A DNA stretch of 64,000 nt from CAKMZU01 sp965248335 (GCA_965248335.1 CBDFIY010000003.1:1488001-1552000), one strand, 5' to 3'. Shown: positions 26,338 through 35,428, counted from the first letter of the stretch. The notes: generated by a model not told the origin, from the letters alone. Made by a program: numbers and translations.

Positions 26338-28197
26338 TTAACGCGTCCCCATTTTACGCAAGTTAGCGGGGGAGTAATATTTGCTGCCTTTAGGTGTGGC
26401 GGTGAAATTACTGGGCGATGTTTCGTTGATCAGCTTTAATGCAATGTAACTGCCTGATTGTAAGTCATGAAACATTTGTGCGCGGGCGATATAACCTTTC
26501 ACCGCATAATCGTAAATGGTATTGAGTATCCCAACACGCCATAAATTGCCACGCCCATCAAAGCTCTCTAATAGCACGATCTGCCAGCTATCTTCATCGA
26601 TATAAAAACGGCGTTTAGTATAAACATGGCTTGCACCAGGTTTGAGTGTTGCCTCAACAATCCAGCTTCGGTGGAGTTCGTAACGCATGAAATCCGGGTT
26701 TGCGTGCGCTGTTTGTAGCAGTGTGTCGTAGTCAGTTTCAGGGGAGTCAAATTTATAGGCATGATAGGGGATGTAGAGCTCCTTCTTATCGACCAGCTTC
26801 CAGTCATAGCGTTCCATGGCACCATTAAAGCCTAATGCATCATCAACAGTGACTAGCCCTCCAGGGCCATCTGGCGTATCAAAACCTACTGAAGGAGCAC
26901 GTCTTACGCGTCTGGATCCGGGTACATAAATCCAAGCCTTTCTTCCATGGGTAACTTGATCGAGTGCCTCATGAACGACAGTCATCTGTCCCTTTATCCG
27001 TTCGGGTTTTTCAACCGTAACATGAATGAGGCCTGCATTGATGCTGATCTGGTCGTCGACTTTACCTACTGGAGTGTTAGGGTTCGCAAAAGGAAATTCG
27101 ACGGCATAGCGTTGTCTACGCACATGCTTATTACCATTCATGTAAGTGGCGATGTCATCGAATACACCCATGATGGTTGGGTGTGGGTGCGCAACGCGAG
27201 AATTCCACATAGCTTCTGCACCGTTTTGAGGGGCTGGAAAGGGGATGCCGCCGGTGTAATTAGATAACCCATCAATACCGTTATTCATCTGTGTGTTTTT
27301 TTTATTGAAAGCGGTGCGTTGCTCGAAAAGGGTATTGTAGCGAGTATCGCGGTGAGTAGGGTAGATGTGCATGTAAAACGTATCAGGATATTTTTTGAGT
27401 AGCTCTATTTGACCTTCGCTCAAATAATTTGCATAGTCTCGATAGTTGCTTTGATGAATAGTAAACATCGGGCGTTCGTCAGGATACATGTCGGGGTGCT
27501 TTGAGCCGCTTGTAAAGCCGGCTTTACCTTGAATTTTTCCTGTCCACGGCGGAATGGTGCCTTCTATATTTCCATTTTTTTCTGCCCCTAGGGGGGTATA
27601 AGTGGGGCTGTCGAGGATGATTTCAGACCTTGTTGGCACGTTGAATTGTTTGCTTAATGTCGATTTTTTCGAAAGGCGTTCTTTAGCGAGCGCACTGAAA
27701 CGTGCTTTTTCTTTTTTTAGCTTAGCTTGCTTGCGTTGTTCGGCTCTTTTCACCAATGCTTCTTTTCTGGCTGCGTCCTTTTCGGCTTTCTTTTTTTGTG
27801 CCTCTTCTTCTAATTTTTTCTGAGCGAGCATTTCGGCTTGTGCCTTTTCTTTTTCTGCAGCCTCTTCTCTTAGTTTGCGTTGCTGATTTGCTACGATTTT
27901 TCTTGCAGCAATGATGATTGCTTCGTTTTCGGCTAATTCTTTAAGGTGGGCTTCTTCTGCTTTCTTTACTGCAAGCGCGGCATTCACTTTTTCTTCTTGA
28001 GCTTGTTGTATCAGTGTTTCTGCGAGTGTAGCTTTGGCAGTACTGTTTTCGATGACGGTATTGTTGTTTATGTTGATGGCATGTGTTTTTACAGGGGTGC
28101 TGATGGGAGGAGGGGCAATGCGCTTATCCTTGTTTGTGCTGCAACTGATTAGCGCAGTAAAGCAAAAAAACAGGCTTAGCTGTCTGGGCGTGAGCAT
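26338..28197 (-). CDS. DUF1329 outer-membrane lipoprotein with N-terminal coiled coil
   Basis: 619 aa. The N-terminus (LFFCFTALISCSTNKDK) has a lipobox-like ALISC, so it is probably a lipoprotein. Residues of about 75-180 form a long charged helix rich in K, E and A (for example KKLEEEAQKKKAEKDAARKE), recalling the TolA linker. From about residue 200 the sequence is a DUF1329 domain (VTVEKPERIKGQMTVVHEAL, VPGSRRVRRAPSVGFDTPDG). DUF1329 proteins are usually about 450 aa, start directly after the signal peptide and are thought to act at the outer membrane. The coiled-coil insert is the odd part. The gene stands alone. Confidence 0.8.
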   Translation of the reverse strand: MLTPRQLSLFFCFTALISCSTNKDKRIAPPPISTPVKTHAININNNTVIENSTAKATLAETLIQQAQEEKVNAALAVKKAEEAHLKELAENEAIIIAARKIVANQQRKLREEAAEKEKAQAEMLAQKKLEEEAQKKKAEKDAARKEALVKRAEQRKQAKLKKEKARFSALAKERLSKKSTLSKQFNVPTRSEIILDSPTYTPLGAEKNGNIEGTIPPWTGKIQGKAGFTSGSKHPDMYPDERPMFTIHQSNYRDYANYLSEGQIELLKKYPDTFYMHIYPTHRDTRYNTLFEQRTAFNKKNTQMNNGIDGLSNYTGGIPFPAPQNGAEAMWNSRVAHPHPTIMGVFDDIATYMNGNKHVRRQRYAVEFPFANPNTPVGKVDDQISINAGLIHVTVEKPERIKGQMTVVHEALDQVTHGRKAWIYVPGSRRVRRAPSVGFDTPDGPGGLVTVDDALGFNGAMERYDWKLVDKKELYIPYHAYKFDSPETDYDTLLQTAHANPDFMRYELHRSWIVEATLKPGASHVYTKRRFYIDEDSWQIVLLESFDGRGNLWRVGILNTIYDYAVKGYIARAQMFHDLQSGSYIALKLINETSPSNFTATPKGSKYYSPANLRKMGTR

Positions 28198-28373
28198 GAT
28201 GCTATCCTTTCTTGTTGTTATTATTGTCTAGCTGCTAGGCTAAAGTATCCTTCTATTAGCTGAATTCTCTTATATCTTATGATGAAGTAATGTACTAGCG
28301 GTAAAATGTTGTTTTATGAAGGCATTAACATCCTTGTCTGATGCGAGTAACTAGAGAGTAAGTGTTAGGTGTA

Positions 28374-28492
28374 TATACCCGATCACGCTTGAAGACACAA
28401 GGGCGTTGGCCGCCCCAATCACTTACTGATTGTAAGTGATTGGGGGTTCGCTCGCTTGTCGCCTTCTTGCATTTCCAATTCCGATGGGTATA
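28374..28492 (-). repeat. MITE copy C (119 bp, small internal deletions)
   Basis: The ends TATACCCGATCA and CCGATGGGTATA are intact. About 9 bp are missing in the interior compared with the 128-bp copies. It lies downstream of fklB and points opposite to copy D on the other side of that gene. Confidence 0.85.
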
Positions 28493-28579
28493 GATTGCCG
28501 CCTTAAGTGGGTTGGTCAGTTTAAGGCGGAGCATAAGTACAAAGAAATAGGCCAATAACCGTCACGGTTACTAGGCGTA

Positions 28580-29200
28580 TTAGACGATATCAAGTAGGTG
28601 GATTTCAAACTGCAAGACTGAACCACCTGGAATAGACGGTGGTGCACCTGCATCCCCATAGGCGAGTTCTGGCGGTAGCGTGATGCGCCATTTAGCGCCG
28701 ACTTGCATCATTTGCAGTGCTTCTGTCCACCCGCTAATGACTTGAGTAACACCAAAGGTTGCAGGGTCGTCGCGCTCAATAGAGCTATCAAATACCTGGC
28801 CATCGATAAACGTACCGTGATAGTGAACTTTTACAGTGGCATCTTTATCAGGCGTTGCGCCTTCACCGGCTTCTAAGATTTCGTACTGGATACCGCTGTC
28901 AGTTAGCGTGACACCTTCTCGCTCGGCATTTTTTTGTAGAAAGCTCAATCCAAGTTCTTTCATCTTTCCAGATTGCTCTGCATTTTTTGCTTCAATCTCT
29001 TGCTGAATGACCGTGTAGGCTTGGTTTAATTCAGATTCAGATACGCTGATGTCATTTTTTTCAAGGATGTCTTTGATGCCTTGCGCAACAAGGTCGACGT
29101 TTAAGCTATTAAAGCTATTTCGCAAAAGCTGCTGCCCAAATTGTAAGCCAAATCCGTAACTGACCTTATCGGCAGGTGTCGTTATTTTTTCGTGGGACAT
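28580..29200 (-). CDS. fklB: FKBP-type peptidyl-prolyl isomerase (FKBP22-like)
   Basis: 206 aa from MSHEKITTPADKVSYGFG. The longer open frame above it is read from a MITE, so I reject the extension. The N-terminal dimerisation domain is about residues 1-90. The C-terminal FKBP domain shows VKVHYHGTFIDGQVFDSS, ISGWTEALQMM and WRITLPPELAYGD. It catalyses prolyl cis-trans isomerisation and assists folding. There is no signal peptide, so like E. coli FklB it is likely cytoplasmic. MITE copies flank the gene on both sides in opposite orientations. Confidence 0.92.
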   Translation of the reverse strand: MSHEKITTPADKVSYGFGLQFGQQLLRNSFNSLNVDLVAQGIKDILEKNDISVSESELNQAYTVIQQEIEAKNAEQSGKMKELGLSFLQKNAEREGVTLTDSGIQYEILEAGEGATPDKDATVKVHYHGTFIDGQVFDSSIERDDPATFGVTQVISGWTEALQMMQVGAKWRITLPPELAYGDAGAPPSIPGGSVLQFEIHLLDIV

Positions 29201-29328
29201 AGTATTTTCCGCGTGTTGTTTTTCGAGCGTTGTTTTTTGTGAATAGGTAGAAAAGACGATTTTACCGGAAATTTGTCTTGACCACAAAACAATCGAGGGA
29301 GGGTAGCAGCGGGCTGAAAAGGGCGTCT

Positions 29329-29456
29329 TATACCCATCGGAATTGGAAATGCAAGAAGGCGGCAAGCGAGCGAATCCCCATGAGCTTACAATCTGTAAGT
29401 GATTGGGGTGAGCAAGCGCGGCCAACGCCTTTGTATCTTCAAGTGTGATCGGTATA
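29329..29456 (+). repeat. MITE copy D (128 bp, intact length)
   Basis: It runs from TATACCCATCGGAATTGG to GTGTGATCGGTATA. It lies 22 bp downstream of the LpxL-like gene and about 130 bp upstream of fklB, so it separates the two minus-strand genes. Confidence 0.9.
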
Positions 29457-29478
29457 GCTATATTTATCGATGATGACG

Positions 29479-30435
29479 TTAGTAGATCTTCGGCTCGCCA
29501 CTTGTTGGTCTTGTTTTATAGCGTTTATGAACCCAGAAATATTGGGAAACATCGTTTTCTCGCAATATCGCTTCAAGTGCATCGTTGATTTTTTGGGCGA
29601 CTTGAAGCGGTGATGCTGTTTTAGGGCATTCGATGGGTGGGTGAAACCGACCAGAATAAGAGGTGTTAGAACCTTTACCTGATCGGAAATGACTATAAAA
29701 GAGTATTTCAGCCCCTGTGATTCTGATGAGCTTATCAATAATTGCAACCGTGGCGGCTTCTGTACCAAAAAAAGTTGGGAATACAGAGCCATGCCTGCCA
29801 GCATCTTGGTCGATTGATAGCCAAACAGCTTCGCCTTTTTTTAAGGACTTGATTAATCGCCTCGTTTCAGATTTCTCGATCAAGGCGTTGAAATGCGCGC
29901 CCCTTGCTTTTTTTATGATGTCGTCAAGGAGGGGGTTGTTTTGTCGCCTGTAGGTGGCGTTGACTTTTTTCTGCATCCCCATCACTTTGGCTGATAATTC
30001 CATCGATGTGAAATGTGCACCTAGAATAATCACGCCGTTACCTTTTGCCAGAGCGTTGTCTAGCTGCGCGAATCCGTTTAGGTTTGTGTGGCGGCGTATT
30101 TCTTTTTCAGGTCCCCACCAGCCAAAAAAGGCTTCAAAAATTCCTAAGACTGTATTCTGTGCAGTTTGCTTGACGAGTAATTCTTTTTCACTTTGAGATA
30201 AATGTGATAAAGCTGTATTGATATTCGTACGTATGACATGAATACGTCGAATGTTGAGATGGTAAAGTATGCTGCCTAATGAGCGGGCAATACACTGCCA
30301 GATCGGCAGGGGGAGGGCGACGATCAGTCGGCAAAATAGAACGAGAAGGGCATAGAAACTCTTTTTTAAGTAAGGCACAAGTATCGTTAAGGTTATTATT
30401 TCCGCCACTATATAAGCTGGAAAGACGTGACACAA
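29479..30435 (-). CDS. LpxL/HtrB-family lysophospholipid or lipid A acyltransferase
   Basis: 318 aa. An N-terminal membrane segment (FYALLVLFCRLIVALPL) anchors it in the inner membrane. The HX4E catalytic motif is HFTSME in GVIILGAHFTSMELSAKV (about 120-137). Further family blocks are TYRRQNNPLLDDII and WLSIDQDAG. LpxL-type enzymes add a secondary acyl chain to lipid A; some homologues acylate ornithine lipids or glycolipids. The start at 30435 may be too far upstream, as the conserved part begins near residue 20. The 330 bp above it, up to the next operon, hold a palindrome (30518-30531) and no gene. Confidence 0.85.
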   Translation of the reverse strand: MCHVFPAYIVAEIITLTILVPYLKKSFYALLVLFCRLIVALPLPIWQCIARSLGSILYHLNIRRIHVIRTNINTALSHLSQSEKELLVKQTAQNTVLGIFEAFFGWWGPEKEIRRHTNLNGFAQLDNALAKGNGVIILGAHFTSMELSAKVMGMQKKVNATYRRQNNPLLDDIIKKARGAHFNALIEKSETRRLIKSLKKGEAVWLSIDQDAGRHGSVFPTFFGTEAATVAIIDKLIRITGAEILFYSHFRSGKGSNTSYSGRFHPPIECPKTASPLQVAQKINDALEAILRENDVSQYFWVHKRYKTRPTSGEPKIY

Positions 30436-30766
30436 ATAAATCCATTCATATTTTGAAAGTTGTACCGGTATTTTTTTTATTGCGTCATAGCCATCTTTAC
30501 AAGCGTGACTTATTTTGCAATTTTAAAATTGTCATTTTTGTCGGTGGCTTTTTGGAACGGTGCTATAGTGTATTTATTGGTTTTTTTGAGAAGCAATACT
30601 CTGCTTAAGTTCTAGTTTGTTCTTTAAAAGGCAGTGTTTAGCCCGTTGCATGTGAGTAAAAAATATCTATTATGTGTTAAAGGCAGATGCCCAAGGATGG
30701 GTATGTCTGTTCTAAAGAATTACGTACAAGATAAGCAAAATTTTCTCGGTATTGCTTGGAATATGG

Positions 30767-31813
30767 ATGTTCAAGATGGCTCGGTTATTTTATATTTTAA
30801 ACACATTTTTAGTCGGCTTTAGCCTTTTAGCACTTTGCTTATTTCTTGATTTGTCGGCGCAACCGACAGTGTTTTTTTGTGCGATTTCGTGTTTGGTTAT
30901 TTTTCTATTTCTCTTTGGTTATCAATCACCTTTGCTCACGCTGAATAAACGATTTTCTTGGGTAAACTTGTTAGTTATTGCTGCTATCTCCCTCTTTTCA
31001 TTGCAAGAAATACTGATGTTATTTGATCAATCAGGCGCCCTTGATATGATCCGTATCACGCCACTTGTTATTTGTTTGTCAGGGCTTTATTTTGCCTACT
31101 GGTTCGTCAACTTTATTGAGTCTGAGTTACCTGGTGAAAGAGGAGTTAGTCAATTAATTGGCGGCGTCTTTTCTGGATTGTCGGTCATATTAGCTTTTTT
31201 GATGGCCTTACCCGTGACGGTTTTCATTTTGCTGATAATCATGATGTCAGACGCGAGCCTGATACAAGTTGTTGCTGTCAAGTTTACAGAGCGAGGCATC
31301 ATCCCACCTCTAACCTTATTAATTTTTATCTGGTCACTGATTCTTATTGTTAATAAATTCGTTGTTCTCTACTTGGAAAAAACGGCACTTACCCGCAAGC
31401 AACAGAGTTCACGTGTTGTTTTAGCGTTCAATTTACTTAGCCGCCATGACGACCAAGAAGGAAGCAAACGCGAAAGCGTTAATTATTTAATTGATCTCAT
31501 CTGGAAGACTTCGACTGATTTTTATACTTTGCCGCGCTACATCAGTTGGGCCATCCCCATTTTAGGCTTTATTGGTACTGTGCTAGGCATTTCTCTTGCC
31601 GCAGAAGGCATCCAAAAAATTCTCATGGATCAGCAGAGTGCGCAACAAATGACGCAGCATTTAGGTGATGCCATATCACCCTTAGGTATTGCATTTGATA
31701 CGACATTAATAGCTTTGTCACTCAGTGTTTTTTTGGTGCTTATTCAAACTGCTCTGCAACGCTTCGAACATGCTCTCGTACTGGATATAGAAAATGAATT
31801 TAGGAAAAAATAA
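30767..31813 (+). CDS. MotA/TolQ/ExbB-family proton channel protein, first gene of a novel operon
   Basis: About 348 aa. I place the start at the ATG 30767 (MFKMARLFY) or 30776, because the upstream TTG at 30752 has no ribosome site. There are about eight predicted spans. The first six (within about residues 12-210, counted from 30752) have no close known match. The C-terminal pair is a TolQ/ExbB channel module: RYISWAIPILGFIGTVLGIS (262-281) and DAISPLGIAFDTTLIALSLS (306-325), with the polar threonines that face the ion path. It would conduct ions down the proton or sodium gradient to drive the partners encoded next. The gap to the second gene is 12 bp. Confidence 0.8.
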   Translation: MFKMARLFYILNTFLVGFSLLALCLFLDLSAQPTVFFCAISCLVIFLFLFGYQSPLLTLNKRFSWVNLLVIAAISLFSLQEILMLFDQSGALDMIRITPLVICLSGLYFAYWFVNFIESELPGERGVSQLIGGVFSGLSVILAFLMALPVTVFILLIIMMSDASLIQVVAVKFTERGIIPPLTLLIFIWSLILIVNKFVVLYLEKTALTRKQQSSRVVLAFNLLSRHDDQEGSKRESVNYLIDLIWKTSTDFYTLPRYISWAIPILGFIGTVLGISLAAEGIQKILMDQQSAQQMTQHLGDAISPLGIAFDTTLIALSLSVFLVLIQTALQRFEHALVLDIENEFRKK

Positions 31814-31825
31814 AGTTAATTTTCG

Positions 31826-32341
31826 ATGAGCCCTGATAACTTTCAGCAAGATAATAACGATATGCCAATGATAGAAATTTTTGGCGGTTTATTTGCGTTA
31901 TTACTGGTTCTTCTTGTGATTATTTCTCTCTTATCAAGCATCAACTTAGAGAAAAAAATGGAAGATTTTGATTCTGGCGGTGAGTTTTCAGTAGGCTTTG
32001 ACAATAACAGCGAAGGTTTTGTTGTTTTAAGTTACCCAGGTGGCTTGTATGTGCCATCTCTACAGCAGCAATTGACTCTCCGCAGTATTTGCCAATCAGG
32101 CAGCGCGTTTGTATCTTTTGCAAAATCTATCTATCAGCAAAAAAAGCAGCAGTTAATTTTTGCCATTGTTGAGGGGGGCGTAGATACAATGGCTGTTGCG
32201 CGGCAGTGCTTAATGAAGATTATGCCTCAAAGGAAAATGACGATTGGTTGGATTATTGCGGATGATGAATTATTAAAATCACTCACTGTTGGTGATATCC
32301 CCCCTCATATAAAGCGTGTAGTGGATGCAAAAAGCGAATAA
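31826..32341 (+). CDS. Single-span ExbD-like subunit, glutamate type
   Basis: 171 aa. One N-terminal span (about 18-38, EIFGGLFALLLVLLVIISLL) is followed by a soluble domain of about 130 residues predicted to be periplasmic. The start MPMIEIFGG mirrors the ExbD/TolR pattern P-L-I-D-V, with Glu17 at the place of the protonatable aspartate. The soluble part has no OmpA or TonB-like motif that I recognise. It starts 12 bp after the channel gene and overlaps the next gene by 17 bp. I infer that it is one of two rotor or plug subunits of the channel. Confidence 0.65.
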   Translation: MSPDNFQQDNNDMPMIEIFGGLFALLLVLLVIISLLSSINLEKKMEDFDSGGEFSVGFDNNSEGFVVLSYPGGLYVPSLQQQLTLRSICQSGSAFVSFAKSIYQQKKQQLIFAIVEGGVDTMAVARQCLMKIMPQRKMTIGWIIADDELLKSLTVGDIPPHIKRVVDAKSE

Positions 32342-33872
32342 CACCGGAGGTACACCCAGTTTTGCAGGGATAGCATTAGCCGATATTCTCGCTAACGGCG
32401 TCGCTATAATCTTATTAATGATCATCATTAATTTACAGGTTAAAAGTAGTGCGCAAGTTGACCTTGCTGAAAAGGTAAAAGATGTCTCTATTTTGTTGAG
32501 CCGAGATATTGCTAAACAGGTTGTTATGAACGCCTTGCCGACGAGTCCTCCTGCCCGCTTACATGATTATACCAGATCACAGGTGGATAGATTTCCAAAG
32601 GAATCGATTATGCCTGTGCTAGAGCTTACTGAGGATGGCGTGAGAGACTTTTATTCAGGAAATATTTGGCATAGAAATTCTCTTTTTCTTACCAATAATG
32701 CACTGGATCAGTATTTATCCTCTCTGTATTTTTTTCAAAAGAAAAATCTGCGCGTTGATGTCTACGCCGTTAAAAATTTCTATCTTTTGATGTCAATTCT
32801 GAAGGATCATGATATTGCTATTAAACATTGGCATTTTATTGGCGAAAGTACGGGAGGTTATTATGAGGGCAGACAGCTACCGGATAATAGTAGCTCTCTG
32901 GCTATGAATAAATCTACCAATCATGCCTTAAATAAGAAAAAGAAAGTACTCACTGGAGAGTTACCGGAAGGAACCGTGTTGAAAAAAAGTCATGCTATGA
33001 TGGGTGGCGATTCGCAGGCATATACACAAGTGTCTCAAAATCAAGTATTTTCGCCATTAGCTGCAACTGCGCGTGTGCAATCAGGTGAGGTGGCCGTTAG
33101 CAGCGATATCCGGCATACCTTGAAAATTGCAGAAGAGACAAAATCTGCAGGCAGTACCCATGTAAACCTAACCCCAATAAAAGATTATCGTAACACCTTA
33201 GCATTTTTATTTGATTTTCTTATTCGCATGCAAAATCTCAGTGACGAGGGATATTTTGGCGTGCTGAGAGAGCACTCTCTGGCTGATGAAATGATGCGCT
33301 ATGTTTATAGTTTCCCTAAACTATCTGAATATCGCGCTTTTATGGTTGAAAAAATCTATGACGAAATGGCTAAAGTGCCTGATGATAACGTGAAAATTTA
33401 TGTTGAGGAGAGTTCAAATGTTGCGGGTATAAAAGTCGACCTCAACAAGAGGATTAACTGGGTTGAAGTTGTCGGGGCGGCAGAGAATATCAGCGACGGC
33501 GAGCCATCCGATGTGCAGGTACAATTGAGTTTGTACCCAGGTATTTTTAAAAGTATTTCCGTATCCATTACAGAAAACTCGATAATTCTCATGCCGGTTG
33601 AAAACAATGATCAACCGCTATTTAAATGGCATTTAGTCACGATGATTGACCTTGCTCTGGGGCAATCTTACATTGGTTTTTTATACAGCGATGTGGATGA
33701 GAACAATCATTTATTCATTCAAGCTGCGAATAATTCTGTATTAATTAACCAGCAGGCTTTAGCGTTGCCCCAACAACTTGATGGCAATCGAAAGAATAAA
33801 CGGTTATTTGTTTTATACGCTTTCATCGTACTGCTTGTCGTTGCATTGATTTTTAAACGAAAAAGATCATGA
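32325..33872 (+). CDS. Two-span ExbD-like subunit, aspartate type, with large periplasmic domain
   Basis: 515 aa. The N-terminal span has the pattern FAGIALADILANGVAIILL, with Asp20 at the position of the channel aspartate in ExbD/TolR/MotB. A periplasmic region of about 450 residues follows, with no known domain, and then a C-terminal span (RLFVLYAFIVLLVVALIF) and a basic tail. Having spans at both ends is unlike ExbD or MotB. The middle contains a low-complexity lysine-rich stretch (NHALNKKKKVL). It overlaps the preceding gene by 17 bp and the FGE gene by 4 bp. Confidence 0.65.
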   Translation: MQKANNTGGTPSFAGIALADILANGVAIILLMIIINLQVKSSAQVDLAEKVKDVSILLSRDIAKQVVMNALPTSPPARLHDYTRSQVDRFPKESIMPVLELTEDGVRDFYSGNIWHRNSLFLTNNALDQYLSSLYFFQKKNLRVDVYAVKNFYLLMSILKDHDIAIKHWHFIGESTGGYYEGRQLPDNSSSLAMNKSTNHALNKKKKVLTGELPEGTVLKKSHAMMGGDSQAYTQVSQNQVFSPLAATARVQSGEVAVSSDIRHTLKIAEETKSAGSTHVNLTPIKDYRNTLAFLFDFLIRMQNLSDEGYFGVLREHSLADEMMRYVYSFPKLSEYRAFMVEKIYDEMAKVPDDNVKIYVEESSNVAGIKVDLNKRINWVEVVGAAENISDGEPSDVQVQLSLYPGIFKSISVSITENSIILMPVENNDQPLFKWHLVTMIDLALGQSYIGFLYSDVDENNHLFIQAANNSVLINQQALALPQQLDGNRKNKRLFVLYAFIVLLVVALIFKRKRS

Positions 33873-35428
33873 AAATCCGTTATATTGTTTTTTCTACATC
33901 GCTCTTCTTTCTATTAGTTTTCCTTGTGCAATTTTATTTATATAAATACCTTGTTTTCTCGGAAATAAAAATCGTCCCGGTGGGTGAATCAGCAACCTTC
34001 ATCGGTGATTCAGCACAGTTGAATGCATTGGATCGTACACTTTTACAATCTTTGTCACCACTTTCTGATCCGAAGAGAGGTCGCCCAGTGTTTGCAAGAA
34101 ATCAGAAGGGTACATTGCAGGCTTTATGGGTAGATCGTTGCGAAGTCACACAATCCTCATTTAGTTTGTTCGTTGATTGGTCAAAAAATTCGCCATCAAA
34201 ATTGTATAAACATCCAAAAACACCGGAATCTTGGGATTTTAAATCTTCAGTTACGCATCATAAGATTGCCTCTCAGCCAGATGTGCCTGTAGGCGGCGTG
34301 AGTTTTTATGATGCTTATGCTTATTGCCAATCAGCTGGCGGACGGTTGCCGACATCCTTTGAATATCAAGCGATTGCTATGGGGAAAGACCAGCGCCTGT
34401 ACCCGTGGGGAAATGATTTTGAGCCAATGTTGTGGCCTTATGGTGATATTTGGCTTGATTCCTATCAGTCTTGCCATCAAACGTCTAAAGATAAAACTGA
34501 AGAGGGGGTTATGCACTTGGTAAGTCATACGGCTGAATTGGTTTGGGATCTTAATAGGCAAGTTCCCGTTATTCATGGCTTTAAAAAAGCCTCAGATGAC
34601 CCTGTTATTTTTGCACTCATTATTGCACAGCAGGAAGTAGGGTTTCATGAGCGTAATAACTACACGGGATTCCGCTGTGTTTATGATCGTCACAGGCTTC
34701 GCTCACCATGGGATACAAAAATTGATGCAGTCAATGTTGAGAGAGGCGAGGTGACGGTGGGGATGTCGGAAAGAAGCCGTGTCCCCAACTTGATTAACTA
34801 CCTCGATGTTAGTGCATATCCTATAATACCGGCCCTTCTTGAAAAAACTGCGTTAACACCCATGCAGAAGGTGATGACCTCAGAAGTAAGCGTTAAGCAT
34901 TATGCACTTTTTTTGCAAGATCCGTTTGTACGGTTGAAATTCTATGCGAACATAAATGAACCCAAAGGCGTTGATTACACACCCGGAAATTGGGTTAAAC
35001 AGTTAGAAAGCGAAGGTAATCCAGTACGTTCGATTAACTGGTGGTCGGCCTACGCTTTTGCAAACTGGTTGGGTGGGCGTTTGCCTACGGAAACAGAATG
35101 GATTCGATTATATTCAAATGGTACAGAAGCACCTTTCCCGTGGGGAGAGGAGCCTCTGTTATTAGGCATCACACAGGAGCATCAGCGTAAAGAGCCAGAC
35201 GTACTTAATAAGAAAACATCTGATGTCAGTGCATGGAAAGTTGAACATTTATCCGGCAATGTTTCAGAGTGGACATCGACAGTGCAGGTAGGCCCAAGAG
35301 GAACACGCCTCATTGTGAAGGGCGGTAATTTTATGTTGTTGGCTAAGGACACCTTTGCGTTAGATTTCGCGCTTTACCTGCTACCCCACCAAAAGGCTCC
35401 CCATACAGGGTTTCGTGTCATTTTTTGA
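33869..35428 (+). CDS. Membrane-anchored protein with two tandem FGE-sulfatase (SUMF1/PvdO-type) domains
   Basis: 519 aa. One N-terminal span (about 7-28, FSTSLFFLLVFLVQFYLYKY) anchors two FGE-like domains, probably in the periplasm. Domain 1 (about 45-275) shows DRCEVTQSSFSLF, VGGVSFYDAYAYCQSAGGRL, YPWGNDFEP and YTGFRCVYDR. Domain 2 (about 285-519) shows VRSINWWSAYAFANWLGGRL, FPWGEEP, LSGNVSEWTS and the end HTGFRVIF. Domain 1 keeps a cysteine at the GFRC position and domain 2 has valine there. FGE folds can be enzymes (sulfatase activation, pyoverdine maturation, EgtB) or binding modules. It is the last gene of the channel operon. Confidence 0.85.
   Translation: MKIRYIVFSTSLFFLLVFLVQFYLYKYLVFSEIKIVPVGESATFIGDSAQLNALDRTLLQSLSPLSDPKRGRPVFARNQKGTLQALWVDRCEVTQSSFSLFVDWSKNSPSKLYKHPKTPESWDFKSSVTHHKIASQPDVPVGGVSFYDAYAYCQSAGGRLPTSFEYQAIAMGKDQRLYPWGNDFEPMLWPYGDIWLDSYQSCHQTSKDKTEEGVMHLVSHTAELVWDLNRQVPVIHGFKKASDDPVIFALIIAQQEVGFHERNNYTGFRCVYDRHRLRSPWDTKIDAVNVERGEVTVGMSERSRVPNLINYLDVSAYPIIPALLEKTALTPMQKVMTSEVSVKHYALFLQDPFVRLKFYANINEPKGVDYTPGNWVKQLESEGNPVRSINWWSAYAFANWLGGRLPTETEWIRLYSNGTEAPFPWGEEPLLLGITQEHQRKEPDVLNKKTSDVSAWKVEHLSGNVSEWTSTVQVGPRGTRLIVKGGNFMLLAKDTFALDFALYLLPHQKAPHTGFRVIF

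Noticed and set aside
28580..29425. 281-aa form of the FKBP protein
   Set aside because: The first 75 residues come from MITE sequence and the promoter region. The family start MSHEK lies at 29200.
30540..30570. Sigma-70 promoter for the channel operon (TATAGT at 30564-30569)
   Set aside because: No -35 box at an acceptable distance.
30752..35428. Zorya anti-phage system
   Set aside because: The channel protein lacks a long cytoplasmic tail, the partners lack a peptidoglycan-binding OmpA domain, and no ZorC, ZorD or ZorE-type gene is present.
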